Assembly: GCA_012960035.1 (NCBI GenBank)
Contig: DUBZ01000135.1
Span: 124,001-188,000 of the forward strand
From: Myxococcales bacterium
Lineage (GTDB): Bacteria; Myxococcota_A; UBA9160; UBA4427
DNA: 64,000 nt
Direction of reading: 5' to 3'
Made by a program: the position numbers and the translations under genes. Position 1 is the first letter of the stretch, and every line of letters starts with the position of its first letter. Below are positions 27,379 through 37,395 of this stretch, piece after piece. The notes beneath the pieces are model-generated. The model was given only the letters and a program-made list of their open reading frames with translations. It did no database searches and was not told the origin of the DNA.

Positions 27379-27661
27379 CTTGTGTCTTAAGGTCAGCTCG
27401 GCAACGTAAGCGGGTAAACATCGACGCTCTACCAACGAGCTTGCCCCCCATCGGGATCTCTCGTCGCGATGGGAATACCGATGGGTTGACGGGCCCCCCT
27501 AGGCAGTCCCCTGGTTTCGTTTATTAAGGATTCTTCATAACGGCTTAATCCCCGAACTGTAGGGTTGAATACCTAGATCACTCCTTCGTGAGATGCCTCG
27601 TGCTTTCGCGTTGGGAGATCTATTGCGATTCATTTTAGATTTAAGTTTCGAGGAGAAACTC

Positions 27662-30600
27662 ATGTACGAGTCTTATCGTGCCATTCGATTCCTAACGGCA
27701 TCGGCCGTCGTATTTCTGTCGATGACCGTTCTATGCGGAAACGCCAGCGCCCAGGCGGCGGCTCCCGGGTCCGCAAATGGCGATCTCGTCTTCGAGCGGC
27801 TCGACTTGGATTTCATCCTCAAGCAAATCAAGATTGCTGAAGAGCACGCCGAGTACACCGTTCCCGGCGAGCAGGACTGCGCCGTGCTGCTGGCCCTGCT
27901 ACCGAACGCGAGTGTGCCCTGGGGCCTGCGGACGGTGGACGGCAGCTGTAATAACCTGCTTCCGGGAAACGAAACCTTCGGTCAGGCCGACCAGGAATTT
28001 ATCGATCTCGTAAAGCCGGTGTTCGATGCTGCCCAGCCCCTGACACAAGCTTTCGCTCCGAATGACGCTGTGGGGGCCGATACCTCCTACGTGCGAGGGG
28101 ATGGGCGCACCGTGCAGGATTCCACCGCGCGCCTGCTCAGCAACCTGATCGTCAATCAATCGACCTCGAACCCGGCGGCGGTCCAGGCCGCGGCGGACGA
28201 GGGCGGCACTACCCTCGGATCCGACATCGCGGGTGTCCCTCAGTTGTTGATCCCCAACACGGCACCGGACGAAGGCCTCTCGGCACCGTTCAACGCCTTC
28301 ATGACTTTCTTCGGACAGTTCTTTGACCACGGTCTCGACCTGGTCAACAAGGGTGGCAATGGTCTCGTCTTCATTCCGCTCGCCCAGGACGACCCGCTCT
28401 ATGACAAGGGTCCTGATGGGATTGCGGGGACTCCCGATGACGGCCGAGGCAACTTTCAAGCGATGACACGAGCCGCGCGGGATGCGGGGCCGGACGGAAT
28501 GATTGGAACCGATGACGATGTTGCAGGGATCGTCAATGCCACGACCCCCCACGTCGATCAGCAACAGACCTACACGGGGAATTCCTCGGCGCAGATTTTG
28601 GTCCGTGAGTACGAGTTCGCGCCTTGCTCCATTGACGGTGCCCCGCTGACTCCCCCCGCCGCAGGTTGTGTGCAGGCCACCGGGCGTCTGCTCAATGGCT
28701 ACGGCAATGACAAGCTCCTCGACACCGAAGACGACGGTGGAATGGCGACCTGGGATACCGCCCAGCTACAGGCGGCTTTGAAATTGGGCATCCTGCTCGA
28801 CGACTTCGACGGCGCCAGCATCCCGAAATTCTTGGCCGACGCCTACGGGAAATTCGTCCCCGGTCCGCAATTCGGTCTGCCGCAGCTCGTGACTGGCGAA
28901 AACCCCGACGGCACCCCCGTGCTAGTTGAAGGCGATCTGTCTGCTCCCGTGGACGCCAGCCAGGCGCTCCGCATCGGTCACAGCTTTTTCCTCGACGTGG
29001 CTCACACGGCGAACCCGGGTTCCTTCAAGGGCGTCGGGGTGGACCCGGACATGGCCCCTGACTTGAACACCTTTATCAATCCTCGCATCGATACACTCAG
29101 TGGCCAGCCGACGCGCGGCGTCCGCGCGGCGGGCGTGCCCCTTGCTTCGGGCCAGTCAACCTACGACGACGAGCTGCTCGGCGCACATTATGTCTGTGGC
29201 GATGGGCGCTGCAATGAGAACATCGCGCTCTCCACGGTTCATACGCTTTTCCACGCCGAGCACAACCGACTCGTCGGGATCGCGCAGCGGGTCGTTCTCG
29301 ATCAACGCGACCTCGCGTATCTGAACGAATTTGTCGACCCAGCCTCTCCTGCCACTCAGGCACAGCTCGACGCATGGCCAGTTCTCCCATTCCTGGCCTC
29401 CGATGCCTCACAGGCGAACCAGCATGCAGCGGCGGCTGCAATTAAGTTGCTGGGCCTCGAGTGGAATGGCGAACGTCTGTTCCAGGTTGCCCGATTCGGT
29501 ACGGAGATGGAGTACAACCGGATCGTGTTCGACGAGTTCGTCCCCACGCTCTCCGGGCTGAAGGACCCCTTCGAGGGGTTTCACACCAACATCCACCCCT
29601 CGATCACTGCCGAATTTTCACAGGTCGTCTATCGCTTCGGACACTCGATGCTGACTGAGACGGTCGACCGCTATGACGCGGACTTCAACACGATCGTGGA
29701 TGCCGGGGCACTTGATCCGGCAACGGCGAGCGACCAGCTCGGCCTGTTCGAGGCCTTCCTCAACCCACTCGCCTTGTACAATTATGATGATGCAACGGGC
29801 CAGAATACGCTCACGCCGGAACAGGGCACGGGCGCGGTCATTCGCGGACTGACGCGAGAGGTCGCCAACGAGATCGACGAATTCATCACCGGGGGGATGC
29901 AGAACAACCTCGTGGGTCTGCCCCTCGATATCGGCGCCATCAATATCGCGCGAGGTCGCGATGTGGGTGCGCCCCGGTTGAACCCGGCACGGCGGGCGTT
30001 CTACGCCGCAACCCAGGATACGTCGCTCACGCCGTATGCCAGCTGGATGGATTACGCGGACAATCTCAGACACGAAGCGTCGCTCGTGAACTTCATCGCA
30101 GGCTATGGAACACACCCGCTCGTTGCTGGCGACGACCAGGTTGCGGGCAATGGCAGCGTTGGCGAACCCATTACGGTCGTAGACCGGCGCGCAGCGGCCT
30201 GCACGCTCGTCAGTTCGATCGCCCTGGTTGCCGACTATTGCGCCGATTCCGGTTTCGGCGGGGGAAGCCTCGCCGTACCTGGTGACGCCGCGGACTTCAT
30301 GCGGAGCCTAGGCAACTGGGCCCCAGGGTTGGACGGCTTGCCGATCACGGGCTTGGAACAGATCGACTTCTGGAACGGCGGACTGGCGGAGGAGCGCCGC
30401 CCGTTCACGGGTTATCTCGGCGCGACACATAACTTCGTCTTCGAGAACCAGATGGAGAGCCTGCAGAACGGCGATCGTCTGTACTACTTGTTCCGAACCG
30501 GCACTATCCCGCTGCTCGGCGCTCTAGAGTCGAACACGTTCACCTCCATGGCCATGCGCAACACGGATCTGGGCGAGGTGGGCGCAGGCGTGCTGCCGCT

Positions 30601-33600
30601 CAGCCTCTTCTCGGTCCCGAACCATCTCTTGGAGATCGATCAGAGCCAGCAGTTTGACCAGACGGGCGACGGGTCGCCGGCAGATCCCACGGGCGATTCG
30701 GCCCTGATTGCGCTCGTGATCCGCAATCCTCTTGAAGCGACGACTAACATCACGGTCGCCGATGCGACCCGTTTCCTCCAGTACACGGGAGGCGATCACG
30801 TCGCGATCGGCGGTACGGCCGGTCAGGATACGATCATCGGCGGGATCGGCGACGATTCGCTTTATGGGCGCGATGGCAACGACCGAATCGAGGGCGGCGA
30901 CGGCGCCGACCACATCGAAGCCGGTGCCGGCGACGACATCATTACGGACCTTTCCGGCCCCGACGTGATCGAAGGTGGCGCTGGCAACGACGCCATCAAT
31001 AGCGGTAACGAAGAAGACGTGATCTTCGGTGACGATGGCAGCGACTTCATCGTCAACCCGAGCGAGTTCGGCGAAATCTTCGGCGGCCCCGGCAACGACT
31101 TCATCTTTGATGGGTATTTCAATGGCCACATCCGCGCCGGTCAGGGCGACGACTGGATGGAGAATCTCGGAGGCGGCGAAGATCTGTTCCAGGGCGACCT
31201 CGGCGCAGCGCCTGAGGCGGGCGAGCCCGGCCATAAGGGCAACGACGTCATGATCAGTCGCGGCGGCAACAACGACGCGGACATGGAAAACGGCGACGAC
31301 ATCGTGGTCGACGGACCCGGCATCGATCGTATGGAAGGACAGCTCGGCTTCGACTGGGCGAGCTTCGCACTCGACCCGAGCGGCGTCGACGTCGATCTGA
31401 ATTTGACCGCCTTCCTCAGGCCGATCCTTCCGCCCTCGAACGCCACGGTCGACAACCGTTACGACCGGATGGAAGCCCTAAGTGGTTCGCCGCACCCCGA
31501 TATCCTGAAGGGCACACCCAACCAAGGCGGCACGGACCTGGGCAATGAGCTCTCGATCAGCACGAATGCCCAGGGCATCGAGACGACCGATGGCTTTGCT
31601 CTGATCGAAGGCCTGAACTCGACCGATACCTCATTCGGGATCGTGCCCGAAGTCGAGCGGAAAACTCAGGCAAATGATCCGGTGTCCGGTGACGCACAAT
31701 TTGGCTGGGGCAATGGCGAAATCATCCTCGGCGGCGGCGGCGGCGATCTCATCAGCGGCAGGGGTGGCGACGACATCATCGATGGCGATGCCTCGCTGAA
31801 GGTGAATATCGAAACGCCCGATCCCCAGGTAAGAGTCGATCCCCTAAATATTGGTGCACTCGTGGCGAATGCAGCGCTGAATGCCGCCATAGCGGCTCGC
31901 CAGGATGCACTGGTTGCCTTCGTGCTGGCGGACGCCGTGGCGCAGCTTTCGGTTGATGCTCTGGCGGACCTGTTGGCCTCGCTCACCGCTCAGCAGGCTG
32001 CTGATCTGTTGGCTGTGACACAGGCTCAGGATGCACTTGCGCTCGCGCAGCAGCAAGCGTTGGCGCAGCAGGCGGCGGCGACGCTAACGAGCGTGCAAGA
32101 AGCGGCACTGAACTCGCATGCGCTCAGCGTATTCGCGGCATTCGGAGCCGCTCAGGCGAATGTGGCCACGAAGATCGCTGATGTCATCGCGAACAATCAG
32201 GCCGTCGTTTTTACGCAGAATGCTCTGGCCGCGGTGACGGCCCAGGAGGCGACTGCGGCCTCAGCTTTGGTCGACGCGCAAAATGCTGTCGTGGCGGCAG
32301 AGGCCGCTGAGGCTTCGGCATCGGCGGGGGCGGTGACCGCACTGCTTGCCCTCATCGATTGCGGCGGGGCTTCGAATCCGCCGTGCGCAGTCGAGAGTGC
32401 AGCATTTGACGCGGCGATAGCGGCCACGGTCGACGCCGGCATCGACGTGGCAGCCGCGAATAGCGTGGTTTCCGTTGCAGTGCAGGCACAGGCTGCGCGT
32501 GCTGCAGACTTGGTGATTGCGCAGAACGATGCGAATGCTGCGATAGACGCTGCGATCGGGGATAGTCAGGTGATCGAAAACGCGCAACTTGCGCTGGCGG
32601 ATGCGCAGACGGGATTGAATATCGCGAATACGGCTGCGTCCGCTGGGACGCTGGCTGTAGCTAATGCGCAGGCGGATGTGTCAGCGGCATTGGTGGTCGC
32701 GGCGTCGGCACAGTTTGCCTTGGAGGCGGCTCAGCAGACGGCTGGATCCACTGCCTTTGCGCTGGCTAACGCCGAGTCGGATGCCGAACAAAGGCAGCTC
32801 GACGTGGCTGCGACGACTGCGAATCTCGAATTGGCAGACTTGGCGTACGAGCAGGCGCTCGTGGCAGATTTCGAGGCACGAGAGGCTCTACCGGCCGACA
32901 TCGATGCCCGAATCCTTGTTCCCGGCATGCAGGACGTCTTTGAAGCGGTCTTCCTTGGTGCGATCAACCCGGGTGAACTCTCCATCTCCCGTGTCATCAG
33001 CAATGATGATCCGGACGGGTTGGATACGGACAGCGTACGCTACCAGGGCAACTTCGCGGACTACACCATCGAGGGGCTCGCCGGTCCGGACGGAATTCCC
33101 GGCAACCTGGATGACCCCCTGGTCGACCCGCTAGACCCGGGCGCCTTCATCGGCGATTTCTACTCGAGAAACGCGCAAGAAGTTCTCGCTCCGAACGGTG
33201 ACATCCTCGTCGCCGCGGGAAGCGTGAATCCGGCGCTCGACGGCTTCATCGAGATCACCGACAACCGTGAACTGCCTCTCAACCTTCGATTCTTCTTGCC
33301 CGGCAATGACGGGCGAGATCTGGTGAGGAACGTCGAAAGACTGGTGTTCGACGATATGACCGTCGTACTGCCGGCGGGCGCTGCTGGTGCCGCTGCCTCC
33401 ATGAACAGTGTCGCATTGGGAGTCGTGGCGATCGCGCCCTCCGCGGGCGTGGGAGGCAACGAGCTGGCGGGTGGGGAGACGGGTGACGCGACGACGATCG
33501 TGCCCAACGTGGGCGTTCTGGGCGAGACCCTGACGGCTTCGCTTGCCGGCGTCACCGACGCTGACAACGAGAGTATCGACAACCCCACCGGTGTCTACAC

Positions 33601-36019
33601 CGGTCAGACCAGCTACTTTTGGCAGGTTGAGCTGGAACCTGGAAGCGGCTTGTTTTCAAATATCCGGCGACTCGGCGGGGTCAACGGGAACGGCGACGTA
33701 TTCACTCCCCACGGTGAGGAACTGGAAGTCACCGTAAATGAAATCGGACTGCTGGTCCGAGTCGAGGCCATCTTCCTGGACGACGCCGGTGCGTTCGAAA
33801 TCGTCCATTCGGCACCGGTTGCCATCGAAATTCCGGATGGATTCCCAGTTCCCCCGGGCCTGTTGGGCATCATTCCGGCTGACTTCCTTGGCACTCCAGA
33901 CGACATCATCGACGCCATTGCGGTCCAGGACCCGCTGCTCAATCCCCTGTTTGTGAACGAATCCATAGTTGGCGGCCCACGATTCGATATCACCATCGAA
34001 GATGTGCCACTGACTCTCTTCGCCAATACCGGATTCGGAGCGGAAGTCCTGGCCTTTGACGAGCTCCTGACGACTGGCTTCATGCTCACCTTCACGGATT
34101 CCGAAGGCAACATCACGGGGAGATTCGTTCCCGAGATCATTGCCATCGTGGACCCGCTGACCGGTCTCGTTTCGCAGGATCGGGTCAATGTCTCGTTCTC
34201 GATCCGAGGTGCCGATGTGATCGGGCTCGTGGTTCCACCGTTCTCGATCGCGACATTGACCGTCAACGGTACCGAGGTGGCCAACGCGACCTACTTCGGT
34301 GACTCGAGCGCCTTGTTCGGAACAGGCGTAGCAATCACGCTGGTGAATCAGTCTCCGCCACTCAACGTTGCTGCCGGTGCGCCCTCGGCCAATTTCGTGG
34401 GAACTCAGTTCAGCCTCGTTGAACCGGTCGTGTTCCAGAACTTCACGGTTCCGGGAGGAGCCCCGGTGTTTGAGTTCATCATCCCGGGTGTTGATGTGAC
34501 TGCCTTTGGCAACCCCTTCGGCGCTGCGATCACACCCAACGAATCGGTTGCGGTGGGGAGTGGCATCACGCTCAGGTTCGAGCAAGTAGTGCCAGTCCCG
34601 CCCGCGGTCGATCCATTCACGACCGGGCTCGTCCGACCTACGCTCGTGGCCATAGTGGATCCTGACACCGGAAACGTGAGCCAGGGTGCCGTCGATGTCG
34701 TGTTCACGATCGGCGGGTTCGAAGCGGAGAATCTGATCAATGGACTCACGTACGGGATTATCGAAGTCAACGGATTTGGGGCGGCCAATGAAGCCCCGAA
34801 TCAACGTCTGATCATGTTTGGTGACTCGCTCCGCGCCCCTGAGGCTGTGATTGCCCTGACGACGGTGTCACAGTTCATCGCGGCAGAGGAGTTCATTGCC
34901 GCCATCGGCTTCGGTGACCCAGTTGCGATCGCCGAGGCCACGGAACTACTGCTGGCGGCAAACGTGGCTGCTTTGAGTCAGAACGTGCCCGGAGGGCCAG
35001 CGAATGACCTCATTCTGGCGGGCCTGCCACACGCCAATTTCATTGGCAACGTGCTCGACGTCAACCGCGCAATCAGCTTCATGAACGGGTCTAGGGACCT
35101 CTTGCCGCGCCTCGACTTCAGGCTGTTGGACATGGAACTGGCTCTGTTTGCAAACAACCAGTTCGGGGCCACAGTCGTGGCAGAGGATGAGATCCTGGTG
35201 GATCGCATCGCACTCATGTTCACGAATCCGCTGGCCCAGGTGGTCGGAGTGTTCTTGCCCGAGATCGTGGCCAATACGGATCCGGTCAGCGGGATAGTCG
35301 ACCAGGAATTCGTCGATCTCCTTTGGTCGATCCGGGGTGACGACGTACTCCCGCTGGTGGTGGGACTCACGCAGGTTACGGTGACCTTGGACGGAGTTCC
35401 TGTCCAAACGATCCAGCTCGACGGCAACTCGAGACTCAACGATGCCCAGGGTGTGGCCGAGGTGACGGGTGCTGCAGCTCTGCAGGCGGCCAACGTACTG
35501 GCAAGTGCGATGATCGTCGGAGATCTGGATGCAACCTTGGCCGCCGAGGCAGGTCTGGCCAGCGCGATGGCGGCGGGTGTCGATTCCGATGCCGACGGGG
35601 TGCCAGATCATGAAGATGTCTGCCCGTTCGACGCGTCCAACGATGTCGATGCAGACGGGGTTTGTGGGGCCGTAGATAACTGCCCATTGACCTCGAACGC
35701 AGACCAGGCGGACTACGACTTCGACGGCGCCGGTGACACTTGCGACAACTGCCAGTACGCGCAGAATGGTCCCGTTCTCACGGACGCAGGCGGGAACAGT
35801 CAACTGGATACGGATGGGGATGGCTTCGGCAACATCTGTGATCCCGATCTCAACAACGACGGGGTCGTCAACTTCGGAGACTTTGTTCGATTCCGGGCGG
35901 GATGGCTCGGTGTTGAACCCGATCTCGACTTCAATGGCGATGGCGTCACAAACTTCGGAGACTTGGCAATCTTCTCCAGTTACATGTTCGGAGCGCCCAA
36001 TATGTCTCCAGCTCAATAG
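27662..36019 (+). CDS. Giant secreted animal-type haem peroxidase with RTX repeats, Ala-rich coiled-coil insert, tandem beta domains and thrombospondin-3/dockerin-like end
   Basis: 2785 residues from ATG 27662, which follows GAGGAG. A Sec signal ends near ASA-QAAAP. The peroxidase domain (about 200-970) has the distal site FFGQFFDHGLDLV, proximal His in VVYRFGHSMLTE (about 661) and INIARGRDVGAPRLN. RTX nonapeptides of the GGxGxDxL type lie at about 1043-1170 and again at 1353-1377. Residues about 1393-1747 are an Ala/Gln/Asp-rich coiled coil. The normal post-RTX peroxidase module resumes with GAINPGELSISRVISNDD. Three related domains follow (about 2095-2230, 2243-2390, 2446-2600), each with FAN..FGA and a PEI.A..DP.TG..-Q motif. 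The end has DxDxDG thrombospondin-3 repeats and two DxNxDGVxNFGD dockerin-like loops. It is probably exported by type I or II secretion and calcium-stabilised. A 16-base hairpin follows the stop. Confidence 0.9.
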   Translation: MYESYRAIRFLTASAVVFLSMTVLCGNASAQAAAPGSANGDLVFERLDLDFILKQIKIAEEHAEYTVPGEQDCAVLLALLPNASVPWGLRTVDGSCNNLLPGNETFGQADQEFIDLVKPVFDAAQPLTQAFAPNDAVGADTSYVRGDGRTVQDSTARLLSNLIVNQSTSNPAAVQAAADEGGTTLGSDIAGVPQLLIPNTAPDEGLSAPFNAFMTFFGQFFDHGLDLVNKGGNGLVFIPLAQDDPLYDKGPDGIAGTPDDGRGNFQAMTRAARDAGPDGMIGTDDDVAGIVNATTPHVDQQQTYTGNSSAQILVREYEFAPCSIDGAPLTPPAAGCVQATGRLLNGYGNDKLLDTEDDGGMATWDTAQLQAALKLGILLDDFDGASIPKFLADAYGKFVPGPQFGLPQLVTGENPDGTPVLVEGDLSAPVDASQALRIGHSFFLDVAHTANPGSFKGVGVDPDMAPDLNTFINPRIDTLSGQPTRGVRAAGVPLASGQSTYDDELLGAHYVCGDGRCNENIALSTVHTLFHAEHNRLVGIAQRVVLDQRDLAYLNEFVDPASPATQAQLDAWPVLPFLASDASQANQHAAAAAIKLLGLEWNGERLFQVARFGTEMEYNRIVFDEFVPTLSGLKDPFEGFHTNIHPSITAEFSQVVYRFGHSMLTETVDRYDADFNTIVDAGALDPATASDQLGLFEAFLNPLALYNYDDATGQNTLTPEQGTGAVIRGLTREVANEIDEFITGGMQNNLVGLPLDIGAINIARGRDVGAPRLNPARRAFYAATQDTSLTPYASWMDYADNLRHEASLVNFIAGYGTHPLVAGDDQVAGNGSVGEPITVVDRRAAACTLVSSIALVADYCADSGFGGGSLAVPGDAADFMRSLGNWAPGLDGLPITGLEQIDFWNGGLAEERRPFTGYLGATHNFVFENQMESLQNGDRLYYLFRTGTIPLLGALESNTFTSMAMRNTDLGEVGAGVLPLSLFSVPNHLLEIDQSQQFDQTGDGSPADPTGDSALIALVIRNPLEATTNITVADATRFLQYTGGDHVAIGGTAGQDTIIGGIGDDSLYGRDGNDRIEGGDGADHIEAGAGDDIITDLSGPDVIEGGAGNDAINSGNEEDVIFGDDGSDFIVNPSEFGEIFGGPGNDFIFDGYFNGHIRAGQGDDWMENLGGGEDLFQGDLGAAPEAGEPGHKGNDVMISRGGNNDADMENGDDIVVDGPGIDRMEGQLGFDWASFALDPSGVDVDLNLTAFLRPILPPSNATVDNRYDRMEALSGSPHPDILKGTPNQGGTDLGNELSISTNAQGIETTDGFALIEGLNSTDTSFGIVPEVERKTQANDPVSGDAQFGWGNGEIILGGGGGDLISGRGGDDIIDGDASLKVNIETPDPQVRVDPLNIGALVANAALNAAIAARQDALVAFVLADAVAQLSVDALADLLASLTAQQAADLLAVTQAQDALALAQQQALAQQAAATLTSVQEAALNSHALSVFAAFGAAQANVATKIADVIANNQAVVFTQNALAAVTAQEATAASALVDAQNAVVAAEAAEASASAGAVTALLALIDCGGASNPPCAVESAAFDAAIAATVDAGIDVAAANSVVSVAVQAQAARAADLVIAQNDANAAIDAAIGDSQVIENAQLALADAQTGLNIANTAASAGTLAVANAQADVSAALVVAASAQFALEAAQQTAGSTAFALANAESDAEQRQLDVAATTANLELADLAYEQALVADFEAREALPADIDARILVPGMQDVFEAVFLGAINPGELSISRVISNDDPDGLDTDSVRYQGNFADYTIEGLAGPDGIPGNLDDPLVDPLDPGAFIGDFYSRNAQEVLAPNGDILVAAGSVNPALDGFIEITDNRELPLNLRFFLPGNDGRDLVRNVERLVFDDMTVVLPAGAAGAAASMNSVALGVVAIAPSAGVGGNELAGGETGDATTIVPNVGVLGETLTASLAGVTDADNESIDNPTGVYTGQTSYFWQVELEPGSGLFSNIRRLGGVNGNGDVFTPHGEELEVTVNEIGLLVRVEAIFLDDAGAFEIVHSAPVAIEIPDGFPVPPGLLGIIPADFLGTPDDIIDAIAVQDPLLNPLFVNESIVGGPRFDITIEDVPLTLFANTGFGAEVLAFDELLTTGFMLTFTDSEGNITGRFVPEIIAIVDPLTGLVSQDRVNVSFSIRGADVIGLVVPPFSIATLTVNGTEVANATYFGDSSALFGTGVAITLVNQSPPLNVAAGAPSANFVGTQFSLVEPVVFQNFTVPGGAPVFEFIIPGVDVTAFGNPFGAAITPNESVAVGSGITLRFEQVVPVPPAVDPFTTGLVRPTLVAIVDPDTGNVSQGAVDVVFTIGGFEAENLINGLTYGIIEVNGFGAANEAPNQRLIMFGDSLRAPEAVIALTTVSQFIAAEEFIAAIGFGDPVAIAEATELLLAANVAALSQNVPGGPANDLILAGLPHANFIGNVLDVNRAISFMNGSRDLLPRLDFRLLDMELALFANNQFGATVVAEDEILVDRIALMFTNPLAQVVGVFLPEIVANTDPVSGIVDQEFVDLLWSIRGDDVLPLVVGLTQVTVTLDGVPVQTIQLDGNSRLNDAQGVAEVTGAAALQAANVLASAMIVGDLDATLAAEAGLASAMAAGVDSDADGVPDHEDVCPFDASNDVDADGVCGAVDNCPLTSNADQADYDFDGAGDTCDNCQYAQNGPVLTDAGGNSQLDTDGDGFGNICDPDLNNDGVVNFGDFVRFRAGWLGVEPDLDFNGDGVTNFGDLAIFSSYMFGAPNMSPAQ
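31836..32905 (+). other. Coiled-coil-encoding insertion inside the peroxidase/RTX gene
   Basis: This in-frame segment encodes about 355 residues dominated by Ala (with Gln, Asp, Asn and Val), with heptad-like spacing and repeated elements such as AQDALALAQQQ, VDAQNAVVAAEAAEA, IENAQLALADAQTGL. It separates the RTX motif DIIDGDASLKVNIE from VFEAVFLGAINPGELSISRV. In related peroxidase/RTX proteins, as I recall them, those two pieces are separated by only a few dozen residues. A single Cys pair (DCGGASNPPCAVE) interrupts the helix near the middle and may form a disulphide-closed turn. Confidence 0.7.
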
Positions 36020-36049
36020 GTGAGTTTGATTAAGACATGCTCTTGAACA

Positions 36050-36084
36050 AGAGGCGCCAGTAGTTCAAAACTACTGGCGCCTCT
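36050..36084 (+). terminator. Perfect 16-bp hairpin after the giant peroxidase gene
   Basis: AGAGGCGCCAGTAGTT (36050-36065) pairs without mismatch with AACTACTGGCGCCTCT (36069-36084) around the loop CAA, 30 bases after the stop codon. Only a weak T content follows, so it may act as a terminator or as a 3'-end stabiliser. Confidence 0.7.
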
Positions 36085-36189
36085 AAGTCTGAACCTCTGC
36101 ACATTGTTAGGCCAGTCCGGATGACATCACGTGACCTAGGAGTAGGAGATGGCGGAGGATGAAGTGTTGGATCGGGAGTTCTACTCCGA

Positions 36190-37107
36190 ATGATGCGAGG
36201 AAATCACCTCGAAGACGTACCTAATGAGGCCGGCCGGAGGAAAACCGATTTGTGTGGGATACTCAAGCACTTAGAGCTGCGACGAAGATCGAGGCAAGGT
36301 CAGGGCGTTGACGTCCATCCGGTCTCAGTTCACGATACGCCCGGAGGGCGAAGAGCGGGAAACGGGCTAGGTCGGTATGCGCTTCGCTCCTGTCTGGGGA
36401 TGCTTGTCTGCGCGATGCTTCTCATATTGGGTCCCGCGCGTGATGCTGCTGCGGCTGGCGAATTAGACCCGAACACGGAGGCACCTTCGCAGTGGAATCT
36501 GCAAATGGAGCGGAAGTGGACGGCGGGTTATTCGTCGCCTTACAAGTCATTGGGCGGGAAAGAGGTGATGGTGAACCTTCCGTCCGGGGCAGTCGTGCCG
36601 GCGCTTGTAGGGACCCACAATCCCGATCAAAACTCGCGTGAAACCCTTCGTGCTTACGTTGGCGTAATAGAACGTCCCCCTGCGGCTGCCCACGTCGCGC
36701 GCGCAAACCAGCCAGAAGTTCGAGTGGCGGACGTTGTAACGGAGGCGACAACTCCTTCGGATGGCGAAGCCGAATTCAATGCGCTGATAAACTTTGCGCA
36801 GGCAGTCCCCACAACCGAGATCGTGCAGCATGAGGTCGCGACGTCGAAACCGATGCCGACTCCCGAGATCGTTCGACAGCACTACCCCGAAATTCGGGTG
36901 ACCCAAACAGTCTGGCATCCTCGCACCGAGCGCCGATTGGCGTTGGTTGGAATTTCGGGTCGAGCGCCGATCGAGCTGCAAGAGGGAGATCAGTTGGGCG
37001 GGTTGGCGGTCGGCACGATTGAACCGTCGGGGGTTGCCTTTAAGTACGATGGCGTCGAAATTCATTGCAGGGTCGGTGACGTTGCGCGGGGGATAGAGGC
37101 TCTGTAG
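36190..37107 (+). CDS. Signal-anchored protein with GspB-like C-terminal domain
   Basis: 305 residues in the longest reading; the exact start is uncertain because several ATGs follow each other and none has a strong site. A hydrophobic segment LGMLVCAMLLILGP lies about residues 69-82, followed by AAAA-GELDP, consistent with a membrane anchor or cleaved signal. The last 65 residues (IRVTQTVWHPRTERRLALV, then ELQEGDQL, GTIEPSGVAFKYDGVEIHC) resemble the C-terminal domain of type II secretion assembly protein GspB, with a strand ending in an R-x-ALV and a DG-V-F pattern. The N-terminal LCGILKHLELRRRSRQGQG weakly recalls the ILEALKKSE-RQRG start of GspB. A role in secretion, perhaps of the upstream giant protein, is inference. 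Confidence 0.55.
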   Translation: MMRGNHLEDVPNEAGRRKTDLCGILKHLELRRRSRQGQGVDVHPVSVHDTPGGRRAGNGLGRYALRSCLGMLVCAMLLILGPARDAAAAGELDPNTEAPSQWNLQMERKWTAGYSSPYKSLGGKEVMVNLPSGAVVPALVGTHNPDQNSRETLRAYVGVIERPPAAAHVARANQPEVRVADVVTEATTPSDGEAEFNALINFAQAVPTTEIVQHEVATSKPMPTPEIVRQHYPEIRVTQTVWHPRTERRLALVGISGRAPIELQEGDQLGGLAVGTIEPSGVAFKYDGVEIHCRVGDVARGIEAL

Positions 37108-37163
37108 GACGCTAGTTTCTCAGAAGTCTATTTATCGCAGGTGACGGAAACACAATCTCCCCT

Positions 37164-37222
37164 GCCTAACAGGAATCAGTCCGCAGAGACGACTTCTCTC
37201 CAGCCGCCGCCGCCGCCATTGA
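37164..37222. repeat. Dispersed intergenic repeat, copy A
   Basis: The segment begins GCCTAACAGGAATCAG and ends GCCGCCATTGAGTCTT. Its start shares a 15-base GCCTAACAGGRATCA with copy C at 47.97 kb, and its end shares CATTGAGT with copies B and C. It lies between the GspB-like gene and the IS3 remnant. Function unknown. Confidence 0.4.
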
Positions 37223-37395
37223 GTCTTCCTCCTGCTCTTGGTCTTCGATCGCTCAGTCGGCGCTTCGTACCGCCTCCCGAAGTAGACATCGGCCGGCGTG
37301 ACGTTGCTGAGCGATTCGTGGTAGAGATCTGTCCGGCCCCGTCATACTGGTACCAGCCCCTGAGTTAGCCTTTTCGAAGGCGACAGGAGGCAAGG

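Noticed and set aside
33656..34804. 382-codon minus-strand open frame
   Set aside because: Antisense to the repeat region of the giant peroxidase and without protein-like motifs.
37164..37170. GCCTAAC motifs (also at 47972) as integron attC inverse cores
   Set aside because: No GTTRRRY partner at suitable spacing and no imperfect cruciform were found, and no integrase is present.
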